The notes below the pieces were generated by a model, which searched no databases, was not told the DNA's origin, and was given only the letters and a program-made list of their open reading frames with translations. The position numbers were made by a program, and so were the translations under genes. A stretch of 64,000 nt of DNA from Sellimonas caecigallum. GTDB taxonomy: Bacteria; Bacillota; Clostridia; Lachnospirales; Lachnospiraceae. Shown here one piece after another: positions 7,783-17,478 of this stretch (positions are counted from its first letter, which is position 1; each line of letters opens with the position of its first letter). The DNA is taken from contig NZ_VIRV01000001.1 of NCBI RefSeq assembly GCF_019754295.1, forward strand, positions 1 to 64,000, given 5' to 3'.

Positions 7783-9390
7783 TTACTGTACCTGAGGACC
7801 AGCTGAAACAAGTGCCTTTCCGGCTTCGTTTCCTTCGTATTTTGCAAAGTTCTTGATGAATCTCTGAGCAAGGTCTTTTGCTTTTGTTTCCCACTCGGAA
7901 GCATCTGCATAAGTATCGCGCGGATCCAGAATATTGCTGTCCACACCCGGAAGTTCTGTCGGCACTTCAATATTGAAGTACGGAATCTTCTTTGTCGGTG
8001 CGTTTAAGATATCTCCGTTAAGGATGGCATCGATGATTCCACGTGTATCTTTGATAGAAATACGTTTTCCTGTTCCGTTCCATCCTGTATTTACGAGGTA
8101 AGCTTTTGCTCCGCTCTGTTCCATTCTCTTAACAAGCTCTTCCGCATATTTTGTAGGATGAAGTTCCAGGAATGCCTGTCCGAAGCATGCTGAGAAAGTC
8201 GGTGTCGGCTCTGTGATACCGCGTTCTGTACCTGCAAGTTTTGCTGTAAATCCTGACAGGAAATAGTACTGTGTCTGCTCCGGTGTAAGGATAGATACCG
8301 GAGGCAGTACTCCGAAAGCATCTGCGGAAAGGAAAATAACTTCCTTTGCTGCCGGAGCAGAGGAAACCGGACGAACGATCTTTTCAATGTGGTCGATCGG
8401 ATAAGATACACGTGTATTTTCTGTCACGCTCTTATCTGCAAAATCAATCTTTCCGTCTTCATCCAATGTAACGTTTTCCAAAAGAGCATTGCGTTTGATC
8501 GCATTGTAGATATCCGGTTCGGATTCCTTGTCAAGGTTGATAACCTTTGCATAACATCCGCCTTCAAAGTTGAATATACCATTGTCATCCCAGCCATGTT
8601 CGTCGTCGCCGATAAGAAGACGTTTCGGGTCTGTGGACAATGTCGTCTTTCCTGTTCCGGAAAGACCGAAGAAAATCGCTGTGTTTTCTCCGTTCATGTC
8701 TGTGTTTGCGGAGCAATGCATAGAAGCGATTCCTTTTAACGGCAGATAGTAGTTCATCATGGAGAACATACCTTTCTTCATCTCTCCGCCGTACCATGTA
8801 TTTACGATAACCTGTTCACGGCTTGTAATATTGAACATTACAGCTGTCTCAGAATTGAGTCCTAATTCTTTATAATTTTCTACTTTTGCCTTGGAAGCAT
8901 TGTAAACAATGAAATCTGGCTCAAAGTTTTCCAGTTCTTCTTCTGTAGGCTGGATAAACATGTTTGTGACAAAATGCGCCTGCCATGCCACTTCCATGAT
9001 AAAACGGATCGCCATGCGAGTATCTTTGTTTGCACCGCAGAATGCGTCTACCACGAAAAGTTTTTTGTTGGAAAGTTCTTTCAGAGCGATGTCTTTTACC
9101 GTCTCCCATGCTTCCTGTGTAGCCGGGTGATTGTCATTTTTATATTCGTCTGAAGTCCACCATACTGTATCTTTGGAATTTTCATCCATTACGATGAACT
9201 TATCTTTAGGCGAACGTCCCGTATATTCACCTGTCATCACATTTACTGCACCAAGCTCACTTACCTGTCCTTTTTCGAAGCCTTCCAGATCAGGTTTTGT
9301 TTCTTCTTCAAACAATAATTCGTAAGAAGGATTGTGTACAATTTCTGTAGTTCCTGTAATGCCATACTTACTTAAATTCATTTCTGCCAT
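7783..9390 (-). CDS. pckA: Phosphoenolpyruvate carboxykinase (ATP)
   Basis: 535 residues, the usual length. It interconverts oxaloacetate plus ATP with phosphoenolpyruvate, CO2 and ADP. The kinase-1a loop [11 protein letters not shown] (Walker A), the metal-binding GDDEHGW and the substrate segment RVSYPIDHI are all intact. In fermentative gut Clostridia it can run in either direction, toward gluconeogenesis or CO2 fixation; the direction here is not visible. AGAGG precedes the ATG. A plausible promoter lies about 110 bases upstream and a strong terminator follows, so it appears monocistronic. Confidence 0.97.
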   Translation of the reverse strand: MAEMNLSKYGITGTTEIVHNPSYELLFEEETKPDLEGFEKGQVSELGAVNVMTGEYTGRSPKDKFIVMDENSKDTVWWTSDEYKNDNHPATQEAWETVKDIALKELSNKKLFVVDAFCGANKDTRMAIRFIMEVAWQAHFVTNMFIQPTEEELENFEPDFIVYNASKAKVENYKELGLNSETAVMFNITSREQVIVNTWYGGEMKKGMFSMMNYYLPLKGIASMHCSANTDMNGENTAIFFGLSGTGKTTLSTDPKRLLIGDDEHGWDDNGIFNFEGGCYAKVINLDKESEPDIYNAIKRNALLENVTLDEDGKIDFADKSVTENTRVSYPIDHIEKIVRPVSSAPAAKEVIFLSADAFGVLPPVSILTPEQTQYYFLSGFTAKLAGTERGITEPTPTFSACFGQAFLELHPTKYAEELVKRMEQSGAKAYLVNTGWNGTGKRISIKDTRGIIDAILNGDILNAPTKKIPYFNIEVPTELPGVDSNILDPRDTYADASEWETKAKDLAQRFIKNFAKYEGNEAGKALVSAGPQVQ

Positions 9391-9503
9391 CTTACTTTTT
9401 ACCTCTTTTCTTTGATAATTTGGTACATAAATATAATAAGATCCTATGATGCAGGTCTTACGATATTCTGTAAAAAATGAAGCACTCCGACTTCCTACCT
9501 CTA

Positions 9504-9531
9504 ATTATACATATTTACCCAATTAAATCAA
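9504..9531 (-). promoter_or_regulatory. Probable sigma-A promoter of pckA
   Basis: On the leftward strand, TTGATT (9526-9531) and TATAAT (9504-9509) are separated by 16 bases. This would give a leader of about 105 bases before pckA. The rest of the 9391-9641 gap shows no gene or other structure I can support. Confidence 0.5.
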
Positions 9532-9641
9532 TAAAATTTCTCGTAATTCCACGGTAAAATTATCTGAATATTAGAAAGATTCCCGCTATTTCGGCATTTT
9601 CCGGCATCCGGACAATGCTAAATTTTTGTCGAATATGATAT

Positions 9642-9992
9642 TTATTCAAGATGGTGTATATGTGTTGTCTGGTCTGCAGATAAGTCATAAATGTCCCTAA
9701 ACGGGATTTTTACATTCACAATCTTAAGGTACCGGGACTGAAAATCTATCTTGGAAACCATGCCGGTTATTTTCAAATAATCTCGATTTTGAAAATAAAC
9801 TACTGTGATCATATCATTTTTCCTAATCTGTGATAATTGGAAGCTCAGTTCTTCCGCGCGCTCTTCAGACAGTTCCATCTTCTCCACAACAGGCTTCTCT
9901 TTCTCTTCCAGCGCTTCTTTGTGCCCTTTCAACGCCGCAAAAGGCATAAACTGTTTTGCCCGCTCTTCCCTGCTCATCTTAAGCCGTTCCAC
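9642..9992 (-). CDS. YolD-like protein
   Basis: 116 residues, starting at GTG 9992 with GGGGAC upstream and overlapping the polymerase stop by 14 bases. It matches the YolD family: RAKQFMPFAALKGH near the N-terminus and a beta-rich C-terminal half (DMITVVYFQNRDY, PFRDIYDL). YolD proteins accompany Y-family polymerases in Firmicutes and their mobile elements and are thought to assist or modulate translesion synthesis. The overlap and the shared SOS promoter fit that pairing. Confidence 0.85.
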   Translation of the reverse strand: MERLKMSREERAKQFMPFAALKGHKEALEEKEKPVVEKMELSEERAEELSFQLSQIRKNDMITVVYFQNRDYLKITGMVSKIDFQSRYLKIVNVKIPFRDIYDLSADQTTHIHHLE

Positions 9993-11244
9993 TTTTATGT
10001 CCCCCTATCTGTTGATTCCGCTCTATGGTTGTAGCCCCTTTCTGCAGATCCATTCCCCGAAGCACCGCATTTTTCCCATACTTTTCTTTGATATCCAACA
10101 TCGCTTTCATCAAAGAGCGTTCTTTTTCCATCGCCAGTGGATCTGTGAAAAGATCGTACTGGCGAAATGCCTCGTCAGTTACATGGTTGAATGTAAGCGT
10201 CATCCGGCGAATGGGCGTAAAGGGATCTACAATTCGATCATAGAGCTGTCCTGTACATGCGATGATCCGTCTGGCTGAGTTGGAAGCGGTGGTAAGGTGA
10301 ACCGTCCCATGGGCCGGCCCTTTATTCAGGCGATTAGAATATCCGACATGCAGTGTGACTGAGTCCGTCAGGCAGCCTTTCTCCACCAGTTCCAAGCTCA
10401 GAAGATCTGCCATCTCTCTTGCGATCATCTTGCCTTCTCCAAACTCATAATCCCGCGGCAGCACCTGCCCTCCGGAGATGGAATTCTCTTTTGGCCGGTA
10501 AGCCTTTATATCTCTTATTTCCACGGTCTCCCTTCCCCAGGCATGGTCGATGAGCAGCTCCGCGTCGATGCCGAACAGCTTGTAAAGAAGATTTTCGTCT
10601 GCCTCCGCCACCTCCTGCATCGTGCGGATCCCCGCTGCCTCAAGGCGAGCAGCAATCCCTTTTCCGATTCTCCAGAAATCCGTGATAGGTCTGTGATCCC
10701 ACAGAGTCTTCCTATACAGTACTTCATCCAGGATCCCAATCCGATCTTCTGCATGCTTTGCCGTAATGTCCAAGGCGACTTTTGCCAGATAAAGATTCGT
10801 TCCGATCCCACAGGCCGATGGAATTCCGATCTGTTCGAGAACGTCCTGCATAAGAAGTTTTCCCAGTTCTTTGGCTGTCATCCCATACATAGGAAGGTAG
10901 TCTGTCACATCGATAAACGCTTCATCTATGCTGTACACATGGATGTCCTCTTTTGCGATATATTTCAGATAAATCCCGTAGACTTCTGCTGAGTAATCAA
11001 TATAAAGCTGCATTCTGGGCTCGGCCATCTCATATTGTATCCCATCCGGAATCTCAAACACCCGGCATCTTCCTGGAACCCCCATGGCTTTCAAAGCCGG
11101 GGAGACCGCCAAACAGATCGTTTTTTCCGACCGGTTTGGATCCGCCACCACAAGCCGGGCTTTCATTGGATCCAGTCCTCTTTCAACACACTCTACGGAT
11201 GCATAAAATGATTTAAGATCAATGCACAGATAAGTCCTCTCCAT
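9979..11244 (-). CDS. Y-family DNA polymerase (UvrX/DinB/UmuC type)
   Basis: 421 residues. The palm motif YLCIDLKSFYASVEC carries the first catalytic Asp, and YSIDEAFIDVT holds the second acidic pair. A helix-hairpin-helix region and little-finger domain follow. It copies past damaged DNA bases. Of the Firmicute Y-family types it looks closest to the UvrX/YqjW group, because it is paired with YolD. AGGAAGG precedes the ATG. A near-perfect LexA operator lies about 20 bases upstream, so it is probably SOS-induced with yolD. Confidence 0.92.
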   Translation of the reverse strand: MERTYLCIDLKSFYASVECVERGLDPMKARLVVADPNRSEKTICLAVSPALKAMGVPGRCRVFEIPDGIQYEMAEPRMQLYIDYSAEVYGIYLKYIAKEDIHVYSIDEAFIDVTDYLPMYGMTAKELGKLLMQDVLEQIGIPSACGIGTNLYLAKVALDITAKHAEDRIGILDEVLYRKTLWDHRPITDFWRIGKGIAARLEAAGIRTMQEVAEADENLLYKLFGIDAELLIDHAWGRETVEIRDIKAYRPKENSISGGQVLPRDYEFGEGKMIAREMADLLSLELVEKGCLTDSVTLHVGYSNRLNKGPAHGTVHLTTASNSARRIIACTGQLYDRIVDPFTPIRRMTLTFNHVTDEAFRQYDLFTDPLAMEKERSLMKAMLDIKEKYGKNAVLRGMDLQKGATTIERNQQIGGHKSGTA

Positions 11245-11263
11245 TTTCCTTCCTCCCGTTATT

Positions 11264-11277
11264 CGAACATTTGTTCT
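11264..11277. promoter_or_regulatory. LexA (SOS) operator
   Basis: CGAACATTTGTTCT matches the Gram-positive LexA/DinR box CGAACN4GTTCG at all positions but the last. It sits just upstream of the Y-family polymerase start, where a repressor would block transcription of the polymerase-yolD pair. Confidence 0.8.
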
Positions 11278-11330
11278 GTTTTTATCATAACATAAAATAT
11301 TCTTTTTGTGAAGAGCTGAAAATAAAACAG

Positions 11331-11358
11331 AAACACGGCAGATTTTTTCGCCGTGTTT
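11331..11358 (-). terminator. Terminator of the acyl-CoA thioesterase gene
   Basis: Stem AAACACGGC/GCCGTGTTT with a T-rich ten-base loop, followed on the leftward strand by CTGTTTTATTT. It lies 14 bases past the thioesterase stop. Confidence 0.8.
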
Positions 11359-11371
11359 CTCTCTTTCTTTA

Positions 11372-11791
11372 TTACTCTGTACATTCGCACAGTTCCCTCA
11401 GCATATGATCCAGCTCCGGAAACTGCTTTTTCATTCTAATAGGTACTCCTTCCGGATTCAGGAAACAATGTCCGGAGTGGCCTTTTGCAACTATCTTCTG
11501 GCTTTCTTTTTCTTTCATCGTATACCGAATCAGCAGACGCACACCGTTGTACTCTTCCACTTCCACAGAAATCTCTACCTCATCCGGAAAAGTTGTCGTC
11601 TTTTTATAGTCACAGTCGACGTGGATGACCGGAGAACTGATTCCTTCTCTCTCCATCCGGTCATATCCCCATCCCGCCTCTTCCAGAAAAGCTACTCTCG
11701 CTTCTTCCATCCAGCGGATATAGTTGGAATGATGGGTCACGCCCATCTGATCCGTCTCATAATAATGAACTTTGTGTACGTATGGTTTCAT
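11372..11791 (-). CDS. Acyl-CoA thioesterase (YbgC/4-hydroxybenzoyl-CoA thioesterase family)
   Basis: 139 residues with a hot-dog fold. The catalytic Asp lies in YYETDQMGVTHHSNYIRWME, the family signature, and hydrolyses acyl-CoA thioesters in the cytoplasm. The acyl group is unknown. AAGGGGAAG precedes the ATG. It lies 33 bases downstream of the MATE exporter gene and may be the last gene of the long leftward operon beginning with the AraC regulator. Confidence 0.88.
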   Translation of the reverse strand: MKPYVHKVHYYETDQMGVTHHSNYIRWMEEARVAFLEEAGWGYDRMEREGISSPVIHVDCDYKKTTTFPDEVEISVEVEEYNGVRLLIRYTMKEKESQKIVAKGHSGHCFLNPEGVPIRMKKQFPELDHMLRELCECTE

Positions 11792-11824
11792 TCTTCCCCT
11801 TCTTTCTGATTTTTTAACCGGTGT

Positions 11825-13174
11825 TTATTCTACATTCCATTTCTTTCGTTTATAAAGATAATACCCGATAAAAAAGACAGCCGTCAAGAGCCATGTTACC
11901 GGATAACTGAATATGATCGCGGATATCGTCGGGCTGATATGAAGAGCTCCCACAAGCCAGACGATTCTCAGAACACAGATCCCCACAAGTGTGATAATGA
12001 CAGGCACGATTACATCTCCCATCCCCCGGAGCGTTCCCGCCAGCACTTCGATAAACACATAAACAATGTACCACGGTGTGATCAGAACAAGCATGTCGCT
12101 TCCAATCTGAATGACTGTCTCATCCGATGTAAACAGACGGAACAGGAAGGATCTCGCAACAATCAGAAAAACTACCAGCACAGCAGAGACTGCCAGATCC
12201 ATAAGAATACATACTCGTGTACTCTTGTGTACACGCTTCATCTTTCCGGCTCCATAATTTTGTCCCACAAAGGTCGTGATAGAGATTCCGAATGCTGTGC
12301 TGATCATCCAGAATACCGCATCCAACTTCCCGTATGCTGACCATGCAGCCGTCGTGTCTGTCCCGAAAGTGTTGAGGGATGCCTGAATCGCGATATTGGT
12401 AATAGCAAATAGCACCGACTCAAACCCTGTCGGAATCCCAAGTTTGATCTGATATTTCATGGCAGATCCATAAAAACGGATCCCCGAGAGCCGAAGATGC
12501 AAAAGCCCTTCCGACTTCATAAGCTTTCTTGTCACAAGAACCGCACTCACTGCCTGTGCTGTCAGTGTAGCAAGAGCAACTCCAAGCACAGCCATGTGAA
12601 ACGCAAGTACAAAAAGCAGATCAAGCACGATATTGATCAGGCAGCAGGTAATAAGGTAGTAAAGCGGACTCTTGGAGTCTCCTGTTGCCCTCAAGATACT
12701 TGATCCCATATTGTATACAAATGTAAAAAGGATCCCGCCGAAATAAATCCTCAGATAGACTGTGGAATCATGCATGATTTCCGGAGGTGTGTTCATAAGA
12801 AGGAGCATTCTAGGTGCCAGCAGGACTCCCAAAATACTTAAAACAATTCCTCCCGCAACAGCTACCGCATAGGCATTGTGAACTCCCTGACTGACTGCTT
12901 TCTCATTTTTGGCTCCAAAATACTGGGCAATAATGACGGATGCCCCGGAAGAAAGACCAGTAAAAAAACCCACAACAAGATTGACAATCTGTGAAGAAGA
13001 TCCTCCCACACTTGCCAGGGCATTTTTCCCGACAAACTGCCCGACAATGACGGTGTCTACTGTATTATAAAGCTGCTGAAAAAATGTGCCGATCATGATC
13101 GGAAAGAAAAAGAAAAGAAGCTGCTTCCAGATAACTCCCTCTGTGATCTGATTTGTTTGTGTCGTTTTTTCCAT
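11825..13174 (-). CDS. MATE-family multidrug/sodium exporter
   Basis: 449 residues with about 12 membrane segments in two homologous halves. Typical MATE sequences are visible, such as YNTVDTVIVGQFVG near the N-terminus and TTFVGQNYGAGK in the second half. It would export organic cations or metabolites in exchange for Na+ or H+. It lies 21 bases after the YfcC transporter gene, so it is likely cotranscribed with the amidohydrolase-transporter pair. Its substrate might relate to their product, but that is speculation. Confidence 0.92.
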   Translation of the reverse strand: MEKTTQTNQITEGVIWKQLLFFFFPIMIGTFFQQLYNTVDTVIVGQFVGKNALASVGGSSSQIVNLVVGFFTGLSSGASVIIAQYFGAKNEKAVSQGVHNAYAVAVAGGIVLSILGVLLAPRMLLLMNTPPEIMHDSTVYLRIYFGGILFTFVYNMGSSILRATGDSKSPLYYLITCCLINIVLDLLFVLAFHMAVLGVALATLTAQAVSAVLVTRKLMKSEGLLHLRLSGIRFYGSAMKYQIKLGIPTGFESVLFAITNIAIQASLNTFGTDTTAAWSAYGKLDAVFWMISTAFGISITTFVGQNYGAGKMKRVHKSTRVCILMDLAVSAVLVVFLIVARSFLFRLFTSDETVIQIGSDMLVLITPWYIVYVFIEVLAGTLRGMGDVIVPVIITLVGICVLRIVWLVGALHISPTISAIIFSYPVTWLLTAVFFIGYYLYKRKKWNVE

Positions 13175-13195
13175 AATAAATTCCCTCTTATCCTG

Positions 13196-14596
13196 TTAAA
13201 ATGGTCCGTATCCTATCGCATTTGCAATCATTACCAAAACAAATGCACTGGCGATCATTGAAACATAGATCTTCCAGCAAAATTTTACCCAGGAGCCATA
13301 ATCGACCCCGCACAGCGACAGCTGTACCAAAGCTCCGCCTGGCCAGAAACTGTTTGTGATGCCGTCTCCGTACTGGTATGCCAAAACCAGCACCTGCTGA
13401 TTGATATTCAGGATTTTTCCGAGCGGCTGCAGGATCGGCATGATAATGACTGCCTTTCCGCTCCCGGAAATCACAAGGAAATTGAACAATGTCACAAAAA
13501 CAAAAATAATCAGCAGTGCAAAAACAGAGCCTTTATTTTCCAGGATCACTGCCATTCCATGCACGATCGTATCCATAATGCATGCCTGATCCATAAGAAC
13601 TACAACTGCCTGTGCAAGTCCGATAGCAAATGCGGCTCCGAACACACGGACAGCTCCCTGACAGAACAACTGGCACGCATCGCTTGGATGGATGCGGAAC
13701 AGAATTACAAGTATAAATCCCATGATAATATAAATAGCCGCAATCTGCGGAAAAGACCAGGAAAGTTTCATGCATCCATAGCCCTGGATGACGACTGTGG
13801 CTGCAAACACAAGTAATCCCAGCACTTTTGGGGGTGTCATTTCCCCCATATCTTCCAAATGTCCGTCTTTTTTCTGATTTTTATACTCCTCTTTCAATAT
13901 GCTTGCTTCCGGATTCTTCTTAATTTTGCGGCAATATGTGTAAAGACCGATAAGGCCGATGAGATAAAACACAAGAAGGCCCACCGCACGAAATCCGATC
14001 CCCGAAAAAATCGGAAGGCCCACAATCTGCTGCGCCACTCCTGTCGTAAACATATTCATAAGGCCGGCGGTAAATCCAACTGTACTTCCCACAATAGCAA
14101 GGCCTGTCCCTACAAGCCGATCATATCCAAGTGCGAAACCGATCGTGACAGCAAGCGGATAAAACGGATAGGCGGCCTCCCCATATCCCAGTACCCCAAA
14201 CAGTACAAATACGGTATAGAAAATAAAAACAACAGAAAATTCTTTTCCTCTTGTTTTCCTGAGTATCTTCTGGATACCCGCGCCGAATGCCCCGCTTACT
14301 TCCAGAAGATAGATGACTCCTGAACAGATGAAAAGTGTTCCCATAATAGAGGCGCCATTTACAAATCCTTTGTAAACTGCCTCAAAATAGTTCATAAATG
14401 TGATCGGATTTTCATTTTCAATATAAGCGAACTTCTCCGGGTCAATGATTTCCATGCCTGTCTTGCTGTCTGTTACCGTTTCGTATTTCCCGCTCGGGAT
14501 CAAGTAGGACAGTACTACGATCAGCAGCATGATAAAAAGAAGTATGATAAACACATGGGGCATATGAACCCCCTTTTTCTTTGTCTTTCCTTCCAT
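13196..14596 (-). CDS. YfcC-family (C4-dicarboxylate/arginine-ornithine type) membrane transporter
   Basis: 466 residues and about 12 membrane helices. The N-terminus MPHVFIILLFIMLLIVVLSYLIPSG and the NFLVISGSGKAVIIMPIL signature match the YfcC/DcuC/ArcD group of ion-transporter-superfamily proteins. Its neighbour, a peptidase M20 amidohydrolase, starts just upstream (gap 28 bases). The pair suggests uptake of an acylated amino acid or dipeptide that is then cleaved inside the cell. The substrate cannot be read from sequence. Confidence 0.85.
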   Translation of the reverse strand: MEGKTKKKGVHMPHVFIILLFIMLLIVVLSYLIPSGKYETVTDSKTGMEIIDPEKFAYIENENPITFMNYFEAVYKGFVNGASIMGTLFICSGVIYLLEVSGAFGAGIQKILRKTRGKEFSVVFIFYTVFVLFGVLGYGEAAYPFYPLAVTIGFALGYDRLVGTGLAIVGSTVGFTAGLMNMFTTGVAQQIVGLPIFSGIGFRAVGLLVFYLIGLIGLYTYCRKIKKNPEASILKEEYKNQKKDGHLEDMGEMTPPKVLGLLVFAATVVIQGYGCMKLSWSFPQIAAIYIIMGFILVILFRIHPSDACQLFCQGAVRVFGAAFAIGLAQAVVVLMDQACIMDTIVHGMAVILENKGSVFALLIIFVFVTLFNFLVISGSGKAVIIMPILQPLGKILNINQQVLVLAYQYGDGITNSFWPGGALVQLSLCGVDYGSWVKFCWKIYVSMIASAFVLVMIANAIGYGPF

Positions 14597-14624
14597 GTTT
14601 CCTCTGGTCTTCTCCTATCTTTTC

Positions 14625-15845
14625 TTATTTATTTCCGCGCAGCCAGGACACCGCCACATTTGCATAGATCGCCGCTCCCTCTGAAAACACTTCCTCGTCC
14701 AGCACCATATGTGCATTGTGAAGCGGTGCATTTCCCGGTTTTCCCGCTCCCAAAAAAAGGAACATTCCCGGCACTTCCTGTGTGATATATCCAAAATCTT
14801 CCGTCCCTGTCATAGGCGGAATCTGCTTTAGCTTGTCCGTTCCGGCGATCTCCTGAATATACGGCACGAGTTCTCTGCAAAGTTTTTCATCTGTATAAGT
14901 ACATGGAGTATGAAATGTCGTCAGCTCATAATCGCCTCTCCACGCCTTCACATAAAAATCAATGATTTCCGGCACTCGTTTCCTCAAGTGTTCGGATGCC
15001 TCCACATCAAGCGTCCGGATGCCAATGTGCAGTTCTGCCGTATCCGGGATGATATTCACTGCCGTCCCGCCTTGTGCCACACCGCACGTGAGTGTTGCCA
15101 TAGCGGCCGGATCCGTTTCCCTTGTGAGCAGCAGATTAACCGCCTGATAGACTTGATTCATGATCATCAGCGGATCTACACAAAGCTGAGGCTGTGAACT
15201 GTGCCCGCCTTTCCCTGTAATTTTCAGAATGAATGTATCAAGAGACGCTGAGCAGACTCCCATCACATACCCTGCATCCCCAGAGTTTTCTATGGGCTGA
15301 ACGTGCATGGCAAAAGCAGCATCTGGCTTCTTCTCTTTTAGAAGACCGTTCTCTACCATCAGTCGGGCTCCGGCTCCAGTCTCTTCCCCTGGCTGAAATA
15401 ACAATTTTACGGTTCCTTTCAGTTCCCCTTCCATGTCTTTCAGAATTCTCGCTGCACCAAGCAACATAGCCGCGTGGCTGTCATGTCCGCACATGTGTCC
15501 CCATTCGCTCCCGGAGCAAAACTTCAAATTATTTTTTTCTTTGATAGGGAGAGCGTCCATATCCGCTCGCAAAAGGATGCACGGGCTTCCGCTTCCGATC
15601 TGTGCAACAATCCCCTCAGCCTTTTCCATTTTTGGGAATCCAGCTTCCATGAAATCTCTTGTCATCTTTTCCGGAAGTTGTCCCCCTATCGTTTTCCACT
15701 GGATCTCCATCTCGTCGAGCCGGTCTTTGATGTAAGCGGCCGTCTCCGGCAGATACATTCCCAGTTCCGGAATCTGATGCAGTGCTCTTCTGTCTTCTAC
15801 AATCTGTCCATGGATTTCCTTTGCTTTTTTCAATATTTCATTCAT
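14625..15845 (-). CDS. M20-family amidohydrolase (N-acyl amino acid hydrolase type)
   Basis: 406 residues. The metal-binding motifs are in order: RADMDALPI, CGHDSHAAMLLGAA and GEETGAGA, with a lid/dimerisation domain in the middle and a late TGTEDFGY. This is the M20D aminoacylase/hippuricase group that hydrolyses N-acyl amino acids in the cytoplasm. AAGGAGATGG precedes the ATG. It lies between the AraC regulator and the YfcC transporter, forming a probable scavenging operon for acylated amino acids. Confidence 0.92.
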   Translation of the reverse strand: MNEILKKAKEIHGQIVEDRRALHQIPELGMYLPETAAYIKDRLDEMEIQWKTIGGQLPEKMTRDFMEAGFPKMEKAEGIVAQIGSGSPCILLRADMDALPIKEKNNLKFCSGSEWGHMCGHDSHAAMLLGAARILKDMEGELKGTVKLLFQPGEETGAGARLMVENGLLKEKKPDAAFAMHVQPIENSGDAGYVMGVCSASLDTFILKITGKGGHSSQPQLCVDPLMIMNQVYQAVNLLLTRETDPAAMATLTCGVAQGGTAVNIIPDTAELHIGIRTLDVEASEHLRKRVPEIIDFYVKAWRGDYELTTFHTPCTYTDEKLCRELVPYIQEIAGTDKLKQIPPMTGTEDFGYITQEVPGMFLFLGAGKPGNAPLHNAHMVLDEEVFSEGAAIYANVAVSWLRGNK

Positions 15846-15860
15846 GGTCCGCCATCTCCT

Positions 15861-16835
15861 TTAGTATTTCTTTTGCATATTTTTTCTATATTCCTTTGGC
15901 GTCATGTGGTATTCCTCTCTGAATAACCGATGGAAATGACTGGAATTTTCATAACCAACAGCTTCCATGATTTCCTCGATGGAATACGATGTCGACTCCA
16001 GCAGGTGTCCTGCCTGAATAAGTCGCCTCCTCTGCAGGTATTTTGTAAATGTGTAAGGTCCATATTTCTTAACGAGACGGCTGATATAGTATGAAGGCTG
16101 ATTGACACTCTTTGCAAATTCATCCAAGCTGGCAGTCCGATACTGTTCTTCCACATACTGAAGTGCTTTTAAAACAAGATTTCGCTCATACTCTGACGGA
16201 GCACCGATGGTAATTTTGTAGGTCCGGTTCGTCAGTTCCAGAAAAAGCACTCCCATAGTAGCCTGCAGGATCCTCTGTTCGTTTCTTCTATGATAGATAA
16301 GACTGGTAATCATATTTTCCAGAAGATTTTGTGCCTCTCTCATCTCTTGCAGATGAAAATGCAGATACTTCTCCGAATTTTGCTCCTCTCGTATAACGCC
16401 TTCGATAAATCTCCTGAGAATAGTATCTTCATTCAGCATTCCCAGCGGATATCGCAGAAATTCCGGAAGGATCATAAAATGGATCGCCACATCGTCATAG
16501 GTCGGAATACTGGATTTATGTTTCACTCCCTGGCGCAAAAACAGAAGATCATCTTTCTCCATCACAAGTTCTGTCTCATTGTCTATGATCTGTTTGAGGG
16601 AGCCGCTGCAGATATAGATGACTTCCAGATAATTGTGCGCATGGGCGGGATAATCTACAAATCTCGTCCTTTTATATAATCCAATCAGCCCGTTTTCGTC
16701 TGTCATTTTCCTGTAATCAACGATATCTTCTCTCTCTTCTATAGTATAGTACTCCAGAGCACGGGATGCTTTTTGGATGTCGCTCTCCTCGCGGGATGTG
16801 ATTTTCTTTAATTCTTCGATCAAATCAGGATTCAT
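15861..16835 (-). CDS. AraC-family transcriptional regulator
   Basis: 324 residues from ATG 16835, which has GAAGGTG upstream; the frame continues to 16955 without support. A cupin-like sensor domain (HAHNYLEVIYICSGSLKQII) precedes two C-terminal helix-turn-helix units, including VNQPSYYISRLVKKYGPYTF and EAVGYENSSHFHRLFREEY. The gene lies 15 bases before the amidohydrolase gene, so it probably regulates its own operon in response to the imported compound. Confidence 0.92.
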   Translation of the reverse strand: MNPDLIEELKKITSREESDIQKASRALEYYTIEEREDIVDYRKMTDENGLIGLYKRTRFVDYPAHAHNYLEVIYICSGSLKQIIDNETELVMEKDDLLFLRQGVKHKSSIPTYDDVAIHFMILPEFLRYPLGMLNEDTILRRFIEGVIREEQNSEKYLHFHLQEMREAQNLLENMITSLIYHRRNEQRILQATMGVLFLELTNRTYKITIGAPSEYERNLVLKALQYVEEQYRTASLDEFAKSVNQPSYYISRLVKKYGPYTFTKYLQRRRLIQAGHLLESTSYSIEEIMEAVGYENSSHFHRLFREEYHMTPKEYRKNMQKKY

Positions 16836-17057
16836 CTTACACCTTCTTTCTTTCAGTACACCAATTATAACACAAATTTCGTCCTCTTTTATGCAAAAAA
16901 TGTCCTTTTTGTTTTCATTCGATATTTTTCGCAAAATCCGACGCTTTTTTTGCAATATAAGTTCTCAAAAAAATGGATATTTTGGTATATACTGGATATG
17001 TAAGTTAATACAGGCAAACACTGACTATGTCAGATGTCATGAGAAGGAGAGATTTAC

Positions 17058-17327
17058 ATGATTCAGTTGGCTGTTCGATTCAGACAAAACGAAGATGTAC
17101 CTAAATTCGTGGATATTGTAGAGAAACTTCCTTATCACGCGGATTTGACAAGCGGAAAACGTGTTGTCGATGCCAAATCGCTTTTAGGTGTATTTGCTTT
17201 AAGCAAAGCATCCCGTTTGAAACTTTCTATTTATGCAAACTATGCAGATATTGATCCATCCCATTTGAATTGCCTTGCAGAATTTTCAGACAAAAAATCC
17301 GAATCTGACCGACAGGAAATTGCATAA
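17058..17327 (+). CDS. HPr-like protein without the phospho-accepting histidine
   Basis: 89 residues, HPr length. VVDAKSLLGVFAL (Ser41) matches the regulatory-serine segment of HPr. The N-terminal GIHARP motif with the active-site His is absent; that region reads DVPKFVDIVEKL. It therefore cannot carry phosphate in the PTS, but might still be a regulatory partner of CcpA or HPr kinase, as Crh is in bacilli. That role is inference. GAAGGAGAG precedes the ATG, and a strong terminator follows at 17351. Confidence 0.75.
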   Translation: MIQLAVRFRQNEDVPKFVDIVEKLPYHADLTSGKRVVDAKSLLGVFALSKASRLKLSIYANYADIDPSHLNCLAEFSDKKSESDRQEIA

Positions 17328-17350
17328 CTCTATTTTTTACACTCATTCCC

Positions 17351-17394
17351 AAAAAGCCCCGCATCTTTTTCAAGATAAAGATACGGGGTTTTCT
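17351..17394 (+). terminator. Terminator after the HPr-like gene
   Basis: GCCCCGCATCTTT pairs with AAAGATACGGGGT around a short loop, followed by TTTTCT. It lies 24 bases past the HPr-like stop codon. Confidence 0.85.
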
Positions 17395-17478
17395 CGTATT
17401 ATCAATTATCCTTCTCCTATTGTCCTTACTTTGAAGTCATGCTATAATGCAAAAAAAAGAAAAGGAGTGTTGCATTTT

